A DNA stretch of 42,809 bases from a virus: positions 1 through 42,809 of the IMG/VR virus record IMGVR_UViG_3300025828_000046; one strand, written 5' to 3'. The position numbers were made by a program, and so were the translations under genes. The notes under the pieces are model-generated. The model made no database searches. It saw only the letters and a program-made list of their open reading frames with translations, and was not told the DNA's origin. The first letter of the stretch is position 1. Every line of letters starts with the position of its first letter. Of this stretch, positions 1 to 8,161 are shown in pieces.

Positions 1-1682
1 GCTTCTTGTCTCATTGAATGTTCTTCAAACTTGTGTTTGATTGCTTCGATAAATTCTTTTGCGCCATTAATGTATCTTTCGCCGTAGTCTTTTTCTACCG
101 CTGTTAGCACTGCTGTTTCACCTTTTGGAAATTGTCCAGTTTCTCTGTCAAACAATGATAATACAAATTCAGTTACAGGAACTTGAGGTTTGTCGTCTTC
201 GATATCTACATCATCTTCTTTTTCTTGTGATTGATAATATTTTAAAAATTCTGCATGTTTTGGATGTGTTTCTGCTGCATCAGGATTCTTTGTGTAAATT
301 TTTAACCAACCCTTGTATTCTGGATCGTCATGCATTTCTTCAACTGGTGCATCTTCTAATCCTTGTTCAATAACATCATTTGCCCATGATTCAAATCCAT
401 CAAAATCATACTGTCCATGATCCCAATCATCACCACCGTGTAGATCTTGATACTCATCATATGAACTTGGTTGTCCGTCATAGTCGTCCATACCATCTTC
501 ACCTTCATGTTTATCAATAATTCTCATAATGATGTCTTCTCTGTCATCATCTGCGTGTAGACCCATTTCATAACCAACTTCATTAATTTCATCGTCTAGT
601 TGATCTGTAGTAATTCCTAATGCACGAGCTAACTGACTCTCACCACCTCTCTCGTATGCATCTTCAAGATCATCTGCCCTTGATCCTTCACCAAGTAAAT
701 CTTCTGGTCCTAGTTCTTTTGCTTTTGTTTTTTCGTTGACTAGTCTGTAGATATATGGAAATACATCTTTTAATTCTTCATTGAACTGGCGTATAGTTAA
801 TTGATCAATCCAATTACTTGCTACTTCCTCAGGAACATCTTCATATACTGTTTGCTCATATGATTCAAATGCTTCTTTGTAACGAGCTTGTTTTTGAAGA
901 TTTTCTACTGTCTTTTTAACCGTTTCGATTCTTTCGTTTACTGCATCCATATAACCTGCAAGACTTTCAGCCATTACACTTGAGCGATTCATGTAATTTT
1001 TAAACTTGCGTAGTTTTGATAGCTCTTCAGATAATCCTGTAATATGTTTGCCAAATTCATCATAAGTGTTGCCACCTTCACTTACGTGCATAGCCATTGC
1101 TCTTGCACCGTTTAAGTGTCGGTAAGGATATTTAAATCTTTCACCGTTAGAACTTTCAATATAAATTGCTTCAATATGTTGCGTTCTTCCTGCGGCTAAT
1201 TCTTGATTTACAGGTTTGCTGTGCTTCAATGCTAGTCTAGCATTACCTATATCTTGATAACTTGTTCTACTTGTTCCATACATTTTTGATTCGCTCATTG
1301 TTTGTTCCCCAGAGTTACTAGCTAGAAATTTGTAATCCCTTCTATTAAGATTTGATTTTGTTATATTTCTTGTATCGAAATTCAATAATCTTTTCTTAGC
1401 AAAATATCTCAATTCTTTTAAAAACCCATACCATTTTTCTTTTGTAAATTTATCTTGTCCTTCGATAAAATTATTACTATACATTACGTTTAAACTTTTT
1501 TCGTCAACACTTACGCTTACTTTGCCTAGATTTTTGTCACCTTCTTTGAAATCAAAGTCAAAAAATCTAGCCTCATTAGGTACATTTGTGACTAGGCCTT
1601 CTTCGTTTCCTATTGTTACACTAGGAAAACGTCCACGTATTTTATTAAAAAGTTCTTCACCAATTAGGTCTAAGTTTTTCAT
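1..1682 (-). CDS. Large acidic conserved phage virion-associated protein (partial, C-terminus outside window)
   Basis: An open frame runs from an ATG at 1682 (minus strand) to the window edge without a stop, giving about 560 residues. The N-terminus begins MKNLDLIGEELFNKIRGRFP and is followed by a globular basic/mixed part. Around residues 200-270 the sequence looks helical, and the rest is strongly acidic (many DD/DE/ED runs around residues 360-470). No enzyme motif is visible. It resembles from memory a conserved protein of marine T4-like phages found near the terminase; its function is unknown and a virion or prohead role is inferred from position. It lies 11 bases downstream of gp17 on the same strand, and has its own late-promoter octamer GATAAATA at 1688-1695, five bases before the ATG, with no Shine-Dalgarno sequence. 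Confidence 0.75.
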   Translation of the reverse strand, partial: MKNLDLIGEELFNKIRGRFPSVTIGNEEGLVTNVPNEARFFDFDFKEGDKNLGKVSVSVDEKSLNVMYSNNFIEGQDKFTKEKWYGFLKELRYFAKKRLLNFDTRNITKSNLNRRDYKFLASNSGEQTMSESKMYGTSRTSYQDIGNARLALKHSKPVNQELAAGRTQHIEAIYIESSNGERFKYPYRHLNGARAMAMHVSEGGNTYDEFGKHITGLSEELSKLRKFKNYMNRSSVMAESLAGYMDAVNERIETVKKTVENLQKQARYKEAFESYEQTVYEDVPEEVASNWIDQLTIRQFNEELKDVFPYIYRLVNEKTKAKELGPEDLLGEGSRADDLEDAYERGGESQLARALGITTDQLDDEINEVGYEMGLHADDDREDIIMRIIDKHEGEDGMDDYDGQPSSYDEYQDLHGGDDWDHGQYDFDGFESWANDVIEQGLEDAPVEEMHDDPEYKGWLKIYTKNPDAAETHPKHAEFLKYYQSQEKEDDVDIEDDKPQVPVTEFVLSLFDRETGQFPKGETAVLTAVEKDYGERYINGAKEFIEAIKHKFEEHSMRQE

Positions 1683-1687
1683 ATAAG

Positions 1688-1695
1688 TATTTATC
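1688..1695 (-). promoter_or_regulatory. T4-like late promoter (GATAAATA) for the 1682 gene
   Basis: Reading the minus strand, GATAAATA is followed by five bases (CTTAT) and then the ATG at 1682. The T4 late element occupies -13 to -6, so the predicted start of transcription is the A of the ATG. The octamer overlaps the gp17 stop codon. Confidence 0.6.
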
Positions 1696-3274
1696 AATAG
1701 TTAGTGCTAATGAAGATGGGCATGGGCGGCTCGTAATCAGCCTCGTTTTCCATACTTTTAAATGTATTATAAACCCTTGGATCCCAATCTTTTAATACGC
1801 TCATTATTCTAATTACTAATAGCAATGCACTTATTAAATCGTCAGTTTCACCAACTTTTGCTTTATATGTACTGCCTGTTGCAACGAAACCTTTTAATTC
1901 ACTTATAAGTGCTGCTGAAGAAATATTCATTTTATCATTTTCTAACATAGTTTTCATCCTACTACACGCACTTATCTTTGTTCCGTGTGTTGTGTTAAAT
2001 CCTTTGCGAAACTTTCTAACATGTCCTTTACGCATAGGTTCACTAACGAACAGTCCTGGTAAATTTTCTTCGCCAAAATCATTTATAACAATAAGTGCAG
2101 CTTCTCCTATACTGTTGTTCTCAACACTCCAATAAATGCTTTGAGGATTATCTGTTTCTGTAGCAATGTGATCTAGTATATCTTTCAAAACTCTTACTTG
2201 GCCGGTAATAGGAGTTGTATTGTGTCTCCATTCTGCAACCTGAGTATAACTTGGCAATTCAAAAACTTGTATCGCTGCATAGTCTCCACCTGTTCCCATG
2301 CTTGGATCTAAACCTATAACATAAGAACAATCTTTACGCAATTTTTTAAACCAACGTGTTTGTCCCATGTTCATTAATGGTGCTTGTGCTTCTAATGTAG
2401 ACAGTTTTATACTATTAATAAGTGTTTCGTCAAATACTAAAAATTCACATTCGTATTCTCTACGAAATCTTTCTTCACCTATTCGTCCAAGTTCTTCTGC
2501 TTTCCATTTTTCGTCTCTGTCAGGATGTTCGCTCCAATGACAGGTAAATGAATGAAATCCATTTACACCTACGTCCTGTTCATTACCGTGTTCATCATAT
2601 TTCTTTTCAGCTTCTTTCCATATGACAGCAAATGTGTCTTCATCCGAGTTAGGTGTTGAAGTAATAATAGCACGACCACCTGTTGCTAGTGTAGGTGATA
2701 TCGAAGTCCAAAATTCATCTGCAATAGTAGGACTAACAAATGCAAACTCGTCACAGTATAGTAACGATATGGACATACCACGTCCTGTATTGCCTGTTGT
2801 TGTTGCACTTACTATTCTACTGCCGTTTTCAAATTCCATACTGCCTTTGTTGTAGTTAACAACACCAGCTCTAATATGATCAGGACACAGTTCATATGCA
2901 TATCTTACTCGTTGCATAATTTCTTGTGCACCTGTGTATTTGTGAGCCGCAATAAGCACAGTTTGATCTGGATTAAACATTGCATACCACAACAAATATA
3001 TTGCCGCACAAGTAGTCTTACCTGTTTGACGTGGTAACATGTTTATGTTAAATCTATAATTGTGGTAACTTTTTAACAGTCTTTCTTGATATGTATAAGG
3101 ATCAAACAACAGTTTACCTTTGACCGGATGCTGTATGTAAGCAAACTTTTCTGCAAAATATAGATAACCTGTGTCAGTTCTCATACACTGCATTAGATCG
3201 TTAACTTGTTCTTCTGTAAACGATTCTCGTTGATTTGCTTTTTTGGTGAGAACACCGTCTAAACTTTTGCTCAT
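1694..3274 (-). CDS. 17: Terminase large subunit (gp17-like packaging ATPase/nuclease)
   Basis: DNA-packaging motor protein that pumps DNA into the prohead and cuts the concatemer. The 526 residues fit the family (T4 gp17 is somewhat longer). The ATPase domain shows the Walker A PRQTGKTT at residues 81-88, the Walker B LLYCDE at 171-176 with its catalytic Glu, and the coupling motif TSTPN near 206. The C-terminal RNase-H-like nuclease shows D323 (GLDPSMGTGGDY), E384 (SVENN) and D478/D479 (TDDLISALL). It sits downstream of the gp16-containing group and follows a terminator at 3287-3315. A late-promoter variant GTTAAATA (3280-3287) ends five bases before the ATG and there is no Shine-Dalgarno sequence, so the mRNA may be leaderless. 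Confidence 0.97.
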   Translation of the reverse strand: MSKSLDGVLTKKANQRESFTEEQVNDLMQCMRTDTGYLYFAEKFAYIQHPVKGKLLFDPYTYQERLLKSYHNYRFNINMLPRQTGKTTCAAIYLLWYAMFNPDQTVLIAAHKYTGAQEIMQRVRYAYELCPDHIRAGVVNYNKGSMEFENGSRIVSATTTGNTGRGMSISLLYCDEFAFVSPTIADEFWTSISPTLATGGRAIITSTPNSDEDTFAVIWKEAEKKYDEHGNEQDVGVNGFHSFTCHWSEHPDRDEKWKAEELGRIGEERFRREYECEFLVFDETLINSIKLSTLEAQAPLMNMGQTRWFKKLRKDCSYVIGLDPSMGTGGDYAAIQVFELPSYTQVAEWRHNTTPITGQVRVLKDILDHIATETDNPQSIYWSVENNSIGEAALIVINDFGEENLPGLFVSEPMRKGHVRKFRKGFNTTHGTKISACSRMKTMLENDKMNISSAALISELKGFVATGSTYKAKVGETDDLISALLLVIRIMSVLKDWDPRVYNTFKSMENEADYEPPMPIFISTNY

Positions 3275-3279
3275 GAAAG

Positions 3280-3287
3280 TATTTAAC
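3280..3287 (-). promoter_or_regulatory. Probable late-promoter variant (GTTAAATA) for gp17
   Basis: Minus strand GTTAAATA, one mismatch to NATAAATA, then CTTTC and the gp17 ATG at 3274. The spacing to the ATG matches the sites at 1688, 9453 and 15677. Confidence 0.4.
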
Positions 3288-3315
3288 CAAAAAAATAGCG
3301 CCTTTCGACGCTATT
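3287..3315 (-). terminator. Rho-independent terminator after the 979-residue protein gene
   Basis: On the minus strand AATAGCG (3315-3309) pairs with CGCTATT (3300-3294) around an 8-base loop and is followed by a run of seven T. It lies just past the stop codon at 3321 and directly before the gp17 promoter-like site, separating the two transcription units. Confidence 0.8.
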
Positions 3316-3320
3316 GATTT

Positions 3321-6260
3321 TTATTTTGAAATTTTATCAGCTAGTGCAGCATATAATCTATCCTTGATAGATTCTACTGCCATTGCGTTGTCACCATCTT
3401 GTGCGGCTTTGTACGCTTTTTTCTTTTTGTGAATACCACCTGACTGATACATGTAGTCATCGTCTTTGTATTCTTCGTCTGGTGAGTTATCCCAACCATC
3501 TTCTTCAACGTCTTCGTATGGTGAAGGATCTTTAACTCTAATATCACCTGGATTTTTATTTGAGTTAGGGCCACCTGATAGTTTTACAATATCACTTAGT
3601 TCACCTTCAGTTTCGTCTGGTGAGTTATCCCAACCTTCTCCACCTCCGCATGGTGAGTCTGCATCGTGGTCTCCACCGCAAGTCGCACATGGCATAGGAC
3701 CTACTTCCATATCGTCTGCACCATCTTTGTCTATGTCAATGGCTGCTCCACCTGGTATAGCTTTTACTTGTGTGTCCATAGGCATGTCAATTGCACCAAC
3801 TGGTGCTGCGCCTTCCATACCTGCGTTTTTAAGAATCTTTAATAATTCGCCTACTTCGCCTGCGTTGTCACCGCTCATTGATATGTTCATTGATGCAGCT
3901 TCGTTTATTGGGTTTTTCATACTGTAGTCCTTGCTTTGAAACGCCATAGTGTTTGCACGTTTATTTAATTGTTGTTGAGTAGGAGGAACTTTTTTCGCTA
4001 ATGGTCCAGGTCCTTCTGGTTTAGGATTAGCTAGTTTATTAGGATCCATACCTTGTGGTGTTTTAGGTACTTCATCTCCTTTTGGTTTTTCAGCTGCTGG
4101 ATTAATAATTTTTCCTCCAGCGTCTTGAATCATTTTAGTAAGTTTTTGACCTTCTGGACTGTCTACTTTTATTGTAGGTCCACTTGTCTTTCCTGCACTG
4201 TCATGGTAAATGTAAAATGCAGCACCATTTGGTGTTAGTTTTGTATTTGCAAACTTAGGCTTTTGATCGTCTAATTTTAGCTCTGCGCGGCTTGCATCTG
4301 GAATAGCAAATATTCCTGCAGCGTTAACTTTGCCTTGTCCTCCGCCTGCATTTGGACCAACTCCTAGTTTACCTAGGATCTGATTTAGTTCTTCAAGTTC
4401 TGAACCGCTCATTTCTGCTTGTAGATCAGCAGTCATGTCTTTACGCTTGTATTTTGTTTGATATATACCAGCAACTTTATCATAGCTTGCTTTGTCTTTA
4501 ATCTTTTCTAGATATCTATAGATCATATCTTCGTTTGTGCCAAACATTTTATAACCTGCTTTATATAAAGCATCCGCTAATTCTTCGTGATTAGTAACTT
4601 CTTCAGGCGGTGGTGGAGCTTCATCCCCTTTTGGTGTTTCTTCAGGAGATTTGATTGCATCAGCTGTTTTGAAAATATCAGCATATTGTTGATATGCTTG
4701 ACCAGTTTCTGGATCTGTTATTTTAGCTCTATGCTTGTCTAATAATCCTCTTAGCTCTTTGAATTCATCTGCTGTAAGTGCTTCATTTAATTTAGAAAGT
4801 GTTTCTAGCATTGCTCTCATGCTAAAGTCTACGCTTTGATTTTGTTGTGCAAGTTTTTCAGTTTCTCCGCCTTCATTTGCTTTTGCAATTAGTTCTTCAA
4901 TTCTTGCAAAATCATCTTTCATTGCATCGTCGATACCTTTTTGTGGATCTTTAGAATATGCTAGTAGCTCACGTGCAGTATCTGCACCCGGATCACCATC
5001 TACTTTAATACCTGCTATTTCTTGGGCACGTTTTACACCTGCAATACTTGCTGGGCCATAAAATCCATCTGCTTTTATTTTCTTTAATTCTTCATTGTTT
5101 GTAGCAGTACCAATTCTCATCAGCACTGTTTGAATAGCAGCCGCAGAAGCAGATTTGATCTTACCTCTATTGGTTGCTTTTAACAAACCTTTGGCTTGTT
5201 TTGACTCAAGCTCTTTAGGCATTTCATTAGCAATCCAAGATTCTACATCATCAATTGCCTTTTTAATTGCTTCATCACTGCTGTAGTCCATTGCAGGTTC
5301 TTTTTCATCATCACCTTGATCTTTAAATTGTGCTTCGTAATCTCTTTTCCACATACCGTGCATGTTAAGTGCATCAGAAATTTGGTCGTCTAGATCATCA
5401 CCAAACTCAGGCATAGCGCCTAGTTCGTCTGCTAGCTGTTGTAGTCTATCTGCTTCTTCGTCTGTTAGAGCTTCTGTGAGATAGTATTGCTCCAATAGTT
5501 GATCTGCATATGATCTAGGTCTGTATGATTCTTTCTTAGATTTTAGATCTGCTTTTGCTTTGTTAAGCAATTCCATAAATTCTTTGTATTTTGCTTTAGC
5601 ATCTTCTAGTTTTTGATTAGTGCCAAGTTTTGGCTCTTCATCACCTTTAGCAGTTTCGCCTTCTGCTTTGTCAACTACCTTTTGGAAACGTTCAGACTTT
5701 TCTGGATCAGACTCTTTGTATTTTTCAGCAACTTTTTTTGCTTGATCAATTTTGCTTTGTGGTAATAAACCTGCTTCTGCAAGGTCTTCCATTTGCTGTC
5801 TGTTAGCGCCGCCTGCTGTTTTTACTTCTTTGCCTTCTAGGTAACAAAATGCTTTACCATTTGCTCTATACAATCCATCTAAACCAAGTGTACGAGCAGC
5901 ATGTGCTAAAACATAAGCACTATTTGTTCTACTGCCTGCTTCTTGCTCCATTTTTGCTATATCGTCTACACTCATTCCGGGCTTTGCATATTTCGCTACT
6001 ATAGCGTCAAGTTCTTCTTTGCCACCTTTAGATGCTTCGCCTTTGCCCTTTTCAAAAACTTCCCAACCATTTTTATTAGCAATATATTTTTTTAATACAT
6101 CTTCGCTTTCACCATGAAGATCAAAAACTTCACCGTCTCTATTTGTAATTTGGATTTTTGGTTGGCTCCGATCAACATTAACATTGTTCATTTTACCGTC
6201 TGAGCTTAATTTGTATGCTTTTCTTTCTAATAAATTTAAAATAGATCTAATATCGTTCAT
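3321..6260 (-). CDS. 979-residue mosaic acidic phage protein (probable virion/prohead protein)
   Basis: Function not known. The protein is hydrophilic and rich in Lys, Glu, Asp and Ala, with several Pro/Lys/Gly linkers built on PKGDE. A stretch near residues 396-435 (DGFYGPASIAGVKRAQE) resembles a peptidoglycan-binding-type helical repeat. A stretch near 565-625 (MFGTNEDMIYRYLEKI) resembles an annexin-like repeat. Cysteines C858, C861 and C871 with H865 could bind zinc. GWDNSPDE occurs twice (from residues 876 and 922). The C-terminus (GGIHKKKKAYKAAQDGDNAM, then VESIKDRLYAAL) resembles from memory a tail shared by virion proteins of marine T4-like phages. It starts two bases after the 187-residue gene and ends at a terminator. 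A head or core role is inferred from neighbours only. Confidence 0.75.
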   Translation of the reverse strand: MNDIRSILNLLERKAYKLSSDGKMNNVNVDRSQPKIQITNRDGEVFDLHGESEDVLKKYIANKNGWEVFEKGKGEASKGGKEELDAIVAKYAKPGMSVDDIAKMEQEAGSRTNSAYVLAHAARTLGLDGLYRANGKAFCYLEGKEVKTAGGANRQQMEDLAEAGLLPQSKIDQAKKVAEKYKESDPEKSERFQKVVDKAEGETAKGDEEPKLGTNQKLEDAKAKYKEFMELLNKAKADLKSKKESYRPRSYADQLLEQYYLTEALTDEEADRLQQLADELGAMPEFGDDLDDQISDALNMHGMWKRDYEAQFKDQGDDEKEPAMDYSSDEAIKKAIDDVESWIANEMPKELESKQAKGLLKATNRGKIKSASAAAIQTVLMRIGTATNNEELKKIKADGFYGPASIAGVKRAQEIAGIKVDGDPGADTARELLAYSKDPQKGIDDAMKDDFARIEELIAKANEGGETEKLAQQNQSVDFSMRAMLETLSKLNEALTADEFKELRGLLDKHRAKITDPETGQAYQQYADIFKTADAIKSPEETPKGDEAPPPPEEVTNHEELADALYKAGYKMFGTNEDMIYRYLEKIKDKASYDKVAGIYQTKYKRKDMTADLQAEMSGSELEELNQILGKLGVGPNAGGGQGKVNAAGIFAIPDASRAELKLDDQKPKFANTKLTPNGAAFYIYHDSAGKTSGPTIKVDSPEGQKLTKMIQDAGGKIINPAAEKPKGDEVPKTPQGMDPNKLANPKPEGPGPLAKKVPPTQQQLNKRANTMAFQSKDYSMKNPINEAASMNISMSGDNAGEVGELLKILKNAGMEGAAPVGAIDMPMDTQVKAIPGGAAIDIDKDGADDMEVGPMPCATCGGDHDADSPCGGGEGWDNSPDETEGELSDIVKLSGGPNSNKNPGDIRVKDPSPYEDVEEDGWDNSPDEEYKDDDYMYQSGGIHKKKKAYKAAQDGDNAMAVESIKDRLYAALADKISK
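3474..3497. repeat. 24-base direct repeat, copy 1 (encodes GWDNSPDE)
   Basis: The same 24 bases occur again at 3612-3635. Both lie in the same frame of the 979-residue gene and encode the acidic Trp-containing octapeptide at residues 922-929. Confidence 0.85.
3612..3635. repeat. 24-base direct repeat, copy 2 (encodes GWDNSPDE)
   Basis: Identical to 3474-3497, encoding residues 876-883 directly after the CxxC...C cluster. Confidence 0.85.
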
Positions 6261-6262
6261 GG

Positions 6263-6826
6263 TTAACTTCCTATCGGGCTTTTTACATATTCTTCAGGTG
6301 ATATATCTTTGGAGTCACCTGCTTTAACTCCATCAACAGGATCGATAGCTCTTTCTTTTCTTGCAACTTCAAGTTCTTTGAGCAAGTCCATTACACGGTT
6401 TTCACCTGCTTGTTCTTGAGCAGATTCTCCGCCCATGTCTTCTGTGTTTAGCAGTGATTCGTATGGTTTTTCTTCATCTGATTTTTCTTGATACTGTTCA
6501 ATAGGATCACCTTCACCTCTTACAATAATGTGACTGTGTCCTACTCCAGTTTCATTCACCAAATACTGTTCAAGCACAAATGCAGTTACAGGATAGTTTA
6601 CTTCTACATCAAAATGCGTAACTTCACAGTTGCTTAACTGTGGAAAATCCAAAGGCTTTTCTGTAATTGGAGTTTTTTTACCAGAGCTAATACCAACAAT
6701 GTCGTATTTGGTCATTGATCTTTCAAGTCTATCTTCAAAGCCTTCGGGTAAATCTCCTGCCACTCTTACTTTAAACTTGTAAGTTTTTTTTGATTCAGTT
6801 AAATATTCTGCAAATTTTTTCATCAT
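6263..6826 (-). CDS. Conserved T4-like marine phage protein of unknown function
   Basis: A 187-residue protein beginning MMKKFAEYLTESKKTYKFKV. The first 110 residues look like a compact alpha/beta domain (KVRVAGDLPEGFEDRLERSM, then SGKKTPITEKPLDFPQLSNC). The C-terminal third is acidic and low-complexity. I recall similar proteins encoded next to packaging genes in marine T4-like phages, but no function. The start is the first of two adjacent ATGs; TTAGGAT upstream serves as a weak Shine-Dalgarno. A late promoter GATAAATA lies at 6844-6851, giving a leader of about 12 bases. The stop is two bases before the ATG of the 979-residue gene, so the pair is probably cotranscribed. Confidence 0.7.
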   Translation of the reverse strand: MMKKFAEYLTESKKTYKFKVRVAGDLPEGFEDRLERSMTKYDIVGISSGKKTPITEKPLDFPQLSNCEVTHFDVEVNYPVTAFVLEQYLVNETGVGHSHIIVRGEGDPIEQYQEKSDEEKPYESLLNTEDMGGESAQEQAGENRVMDLLKELEVARKERAIDPVDGVKAGDSKDISPEEYVKSPIGS

Positions 6827-6842
6827 ACTATCCTAATATATG

Positions 6843-7331
6843 TTATTTATCCAAGTTTCTTAGTTTTTCTAATAAACTATTACGATCAGAGATTACATAT
6901 CCTTCGCCCTGCACAATATCTCCATCAGCTGATCCATCTTTGTCTTGTTTTTCTTTTTTGAGTTGTAATTCAACCATCTTAAGTTTTTTGTCTAGTTTTG
7001 CTACTTTTGCATCTAAATTTGTTTTTAACATGTTGCCAGCAACTTCAAAAATACGTCCTGAATAACGGCTTTCCACATTCATGCCTAGATCCATTAAATC
7101 CTCATACGCCTGCATGGATTTTTGCGAAACTTCGTTAAGCTCATTGTCAGCCATTTCGCCTAAACCTTTTACTTGTGGTAATGCAGCAGTAATTTTGTCA
7201 AGCTCTTGTATACTGCGAGCAGTTTCTTCTTGCTCTACAACTGCTTGTTGTGCTTTATCTGCATTACGAGACTCTTCTATAATTTCTTTAGAGTCTGGCA
7301 TGTTTAATAATTCTTCTAATTTTTTAGTCAT
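6843..7331 (-). CDS. 16: Terminase small subunit (gp16-like)
   Basis: Probable DNA-recognition and regulatory subunit of the packaging motor, partner of gp17. At 162 residues it is almost the same length as T4 gp16. It is largely helical. A central segment (ESRYSGRIFEVAGNMLKTNL, about residues 86-105) followed by a charged helix (KVAKLDKKLKMVELQLKKEK) matches the central coiled-coil oligomerisation region of the family. A Gly/Asp-rich linker leads to a short C-terminal helix (SLLEKLRNLDK). It follows gp4 after 31 bases on the same strand. The identification rests on pattern, length and the company of gp4 and gp17. Confidence 0.8.
   Translation of the reverse strand: MTKKLEELLNMPDSKEIIEESRNADKAQQAVVEQEETARSIQELDKITAALPQVKGLGEMADNELNEVSQKSMQAYEDLMDLGMNVESRYSGRIFEVAGNMLKTNLDAKVAKLDKKLKMVELQLKKEKQDKDGSADGDIVQGEGYVISDRNSLLEKLRNLDK
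6844..6851 (-). promoter_or_regulatory. T4-like late promoter (GATAAATA) for the 6263-6826 gene
   Basis: Minus-strand GATAAATA, predicted transcription start near 6838, 12 bases before the ATG at 6826. It overlaps the 3' end of the small terminase gene. Confidence 0.6.
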
Positions 7332-7362
7332 AGGTACACCATTATCTACTAGTATATTTAGT

Positions 7363-7797
7363 TTATCGAGTACCTTGGTGGAAAATATCTGTCTCGTTTA
7401 CAACACGGAAATATATACCTTGTTGCTTGCACCAAGCTCTTGCTGCTTCCCATTTTGCTTGATTTAACACCCAATGAGCTTGATTGTGCCTACTACGACC
7501 AAGTTTTTCTTTTACAGTTTGATTTTGTGGTTTGACTTCTATTACTTCTACCCTGTTTTTACCGTTTCTATCTGCGTATGCAACAAAAAAATCTGGAACA
7601 TATATTGTAGCTTTACCCGTTAACGGATTTCTATATGGTATCCTTACAGCTTCACTAGCCCATTGTGCAACATTTGGGTGTTCATCACAAAATCTCATAA
7701 AAGCAAACTCCCAACTGCTTCTATAGGTGGGTGTTTTTCTTCCTACGTATTTTTGGGGATTTTTTAAAGTGTACTTACCTTGAGCAAATCTAGCCAT
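7363..7797 (-). CDS. 4: Head completion protein gp4 (PD-(D/E)xK nuclease fold)
   Basis: gp4 acts on the filled head before tail joining in T4. The 144 residues fit the family. The sequence shows the TnsA-like nuclease core: YRSSWEFAFMRF with E30, VPDFFV with D69, and EVIEVKP with E87 and K89. This is the PD-(D/E)xK metal-binding set and appears intact. The N-terminus (MARFAQGKYTLKNPQKYVG) is basic, as in other gp4 proteins. It starts one base after the stop of the 120-residue gene and precedes the small terminase, inside a unit that begins at 9447. Confidence 0.92.
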   Translation of the reverse strand: MARFAQGKYTLKNPQKYVGRKTPTYRSSWEFAFMRFCDEHPNVAQWASEAVRIPYRNPLTGKATIYVPDFFVAYADRNGKNRVEVIEVKPQNQTVKEKLGRSRHNQAHWVLNQAKWEAARAWCKQQGIYFRVVNETDIFHQGTR

Positions 7798-7798
7798 A

Positions 7799-8161
7799 TC
7801 ATATCACTATATTTCGCTTTTCAAGTTTTTCAACAGATTGTGTTCTTTTAAACCCTAGTGTACTTGTTGAATCTCTGTTATAGTTTAAAACTTCTGTAAC
7901 AACAGCACTTAGTTGTACTTCGCCAAACCCTTTAAGTGTATCAAGCAATGTAAAAACATTTACACCATCTATCTTAGCCTGTTGTAATAGTACAGTTGCC
8001 GTACTTACAGCAGCAGTTTGATCAAAGCCTCTTTTACTAAAGAATGCAATAACAGCATCTACTTCGTTGCTAGGGAAACTTAATTTTTTAGTAAAATATT
8101 TGTCAAAAAATTCTGTGGTTTGTTTTTCTGATGTTTTAGGTGCGTTTGGTAGACTACTCAT
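7799..8161 (-). CDS. Conserved T4-like phage structural-region protein, function unknown
   Basis: A 120-residue, mostly helical protein with an N-terminal stretch EFFDKYFTKKLSFPSNEVDA and a core FFSKRGFDQTAAVSTATVLL, then LLDTLKGFGEVQLSAVVTEV and LNYNRDSTSTLGF. I recall this pattern (an AKxDG...LDTLKG...LNYNR arrangement) from unnamed proteins in marine T4-like phages at the same place, between a tail-tube-like gene and gp4, but not with a proven role. Its ATG overlaps the stop of the upstream gene by four bases (ATGA), so translation is coupled. No signal peptide or membrane segment is seen. Confidence 0.7.
   Translation of the reverse strand: MSSLPNAPKTSEKQTTEFFDKYFTKKLSFPSNEVDAVIAFFSKRGFDQTAAVSTATVLLQQAKIDGVNVFTLLDTLKGFGEVQLSAVVTEVLNYNRDSTSTLGFKRTQSVEKLEKRNIVI

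Noticed and set aside
3474-3635. The GWDNSPDE repeats as a peptide precursor for the halogenases
   Set aside because: The motif is Trp-containing and repeated, but it sits in a large protein far from the block and similar C-terminal motifs are, as I recall, present in phages without such enzymes. Too weak to report as a substrate.
3466-3927. Plus-strand frame of about 150 residues opposite the 979-residue gene
   Set aside because: Ser/Pro-rich mirror of an acidic repeat region, no start signals; a shadow.
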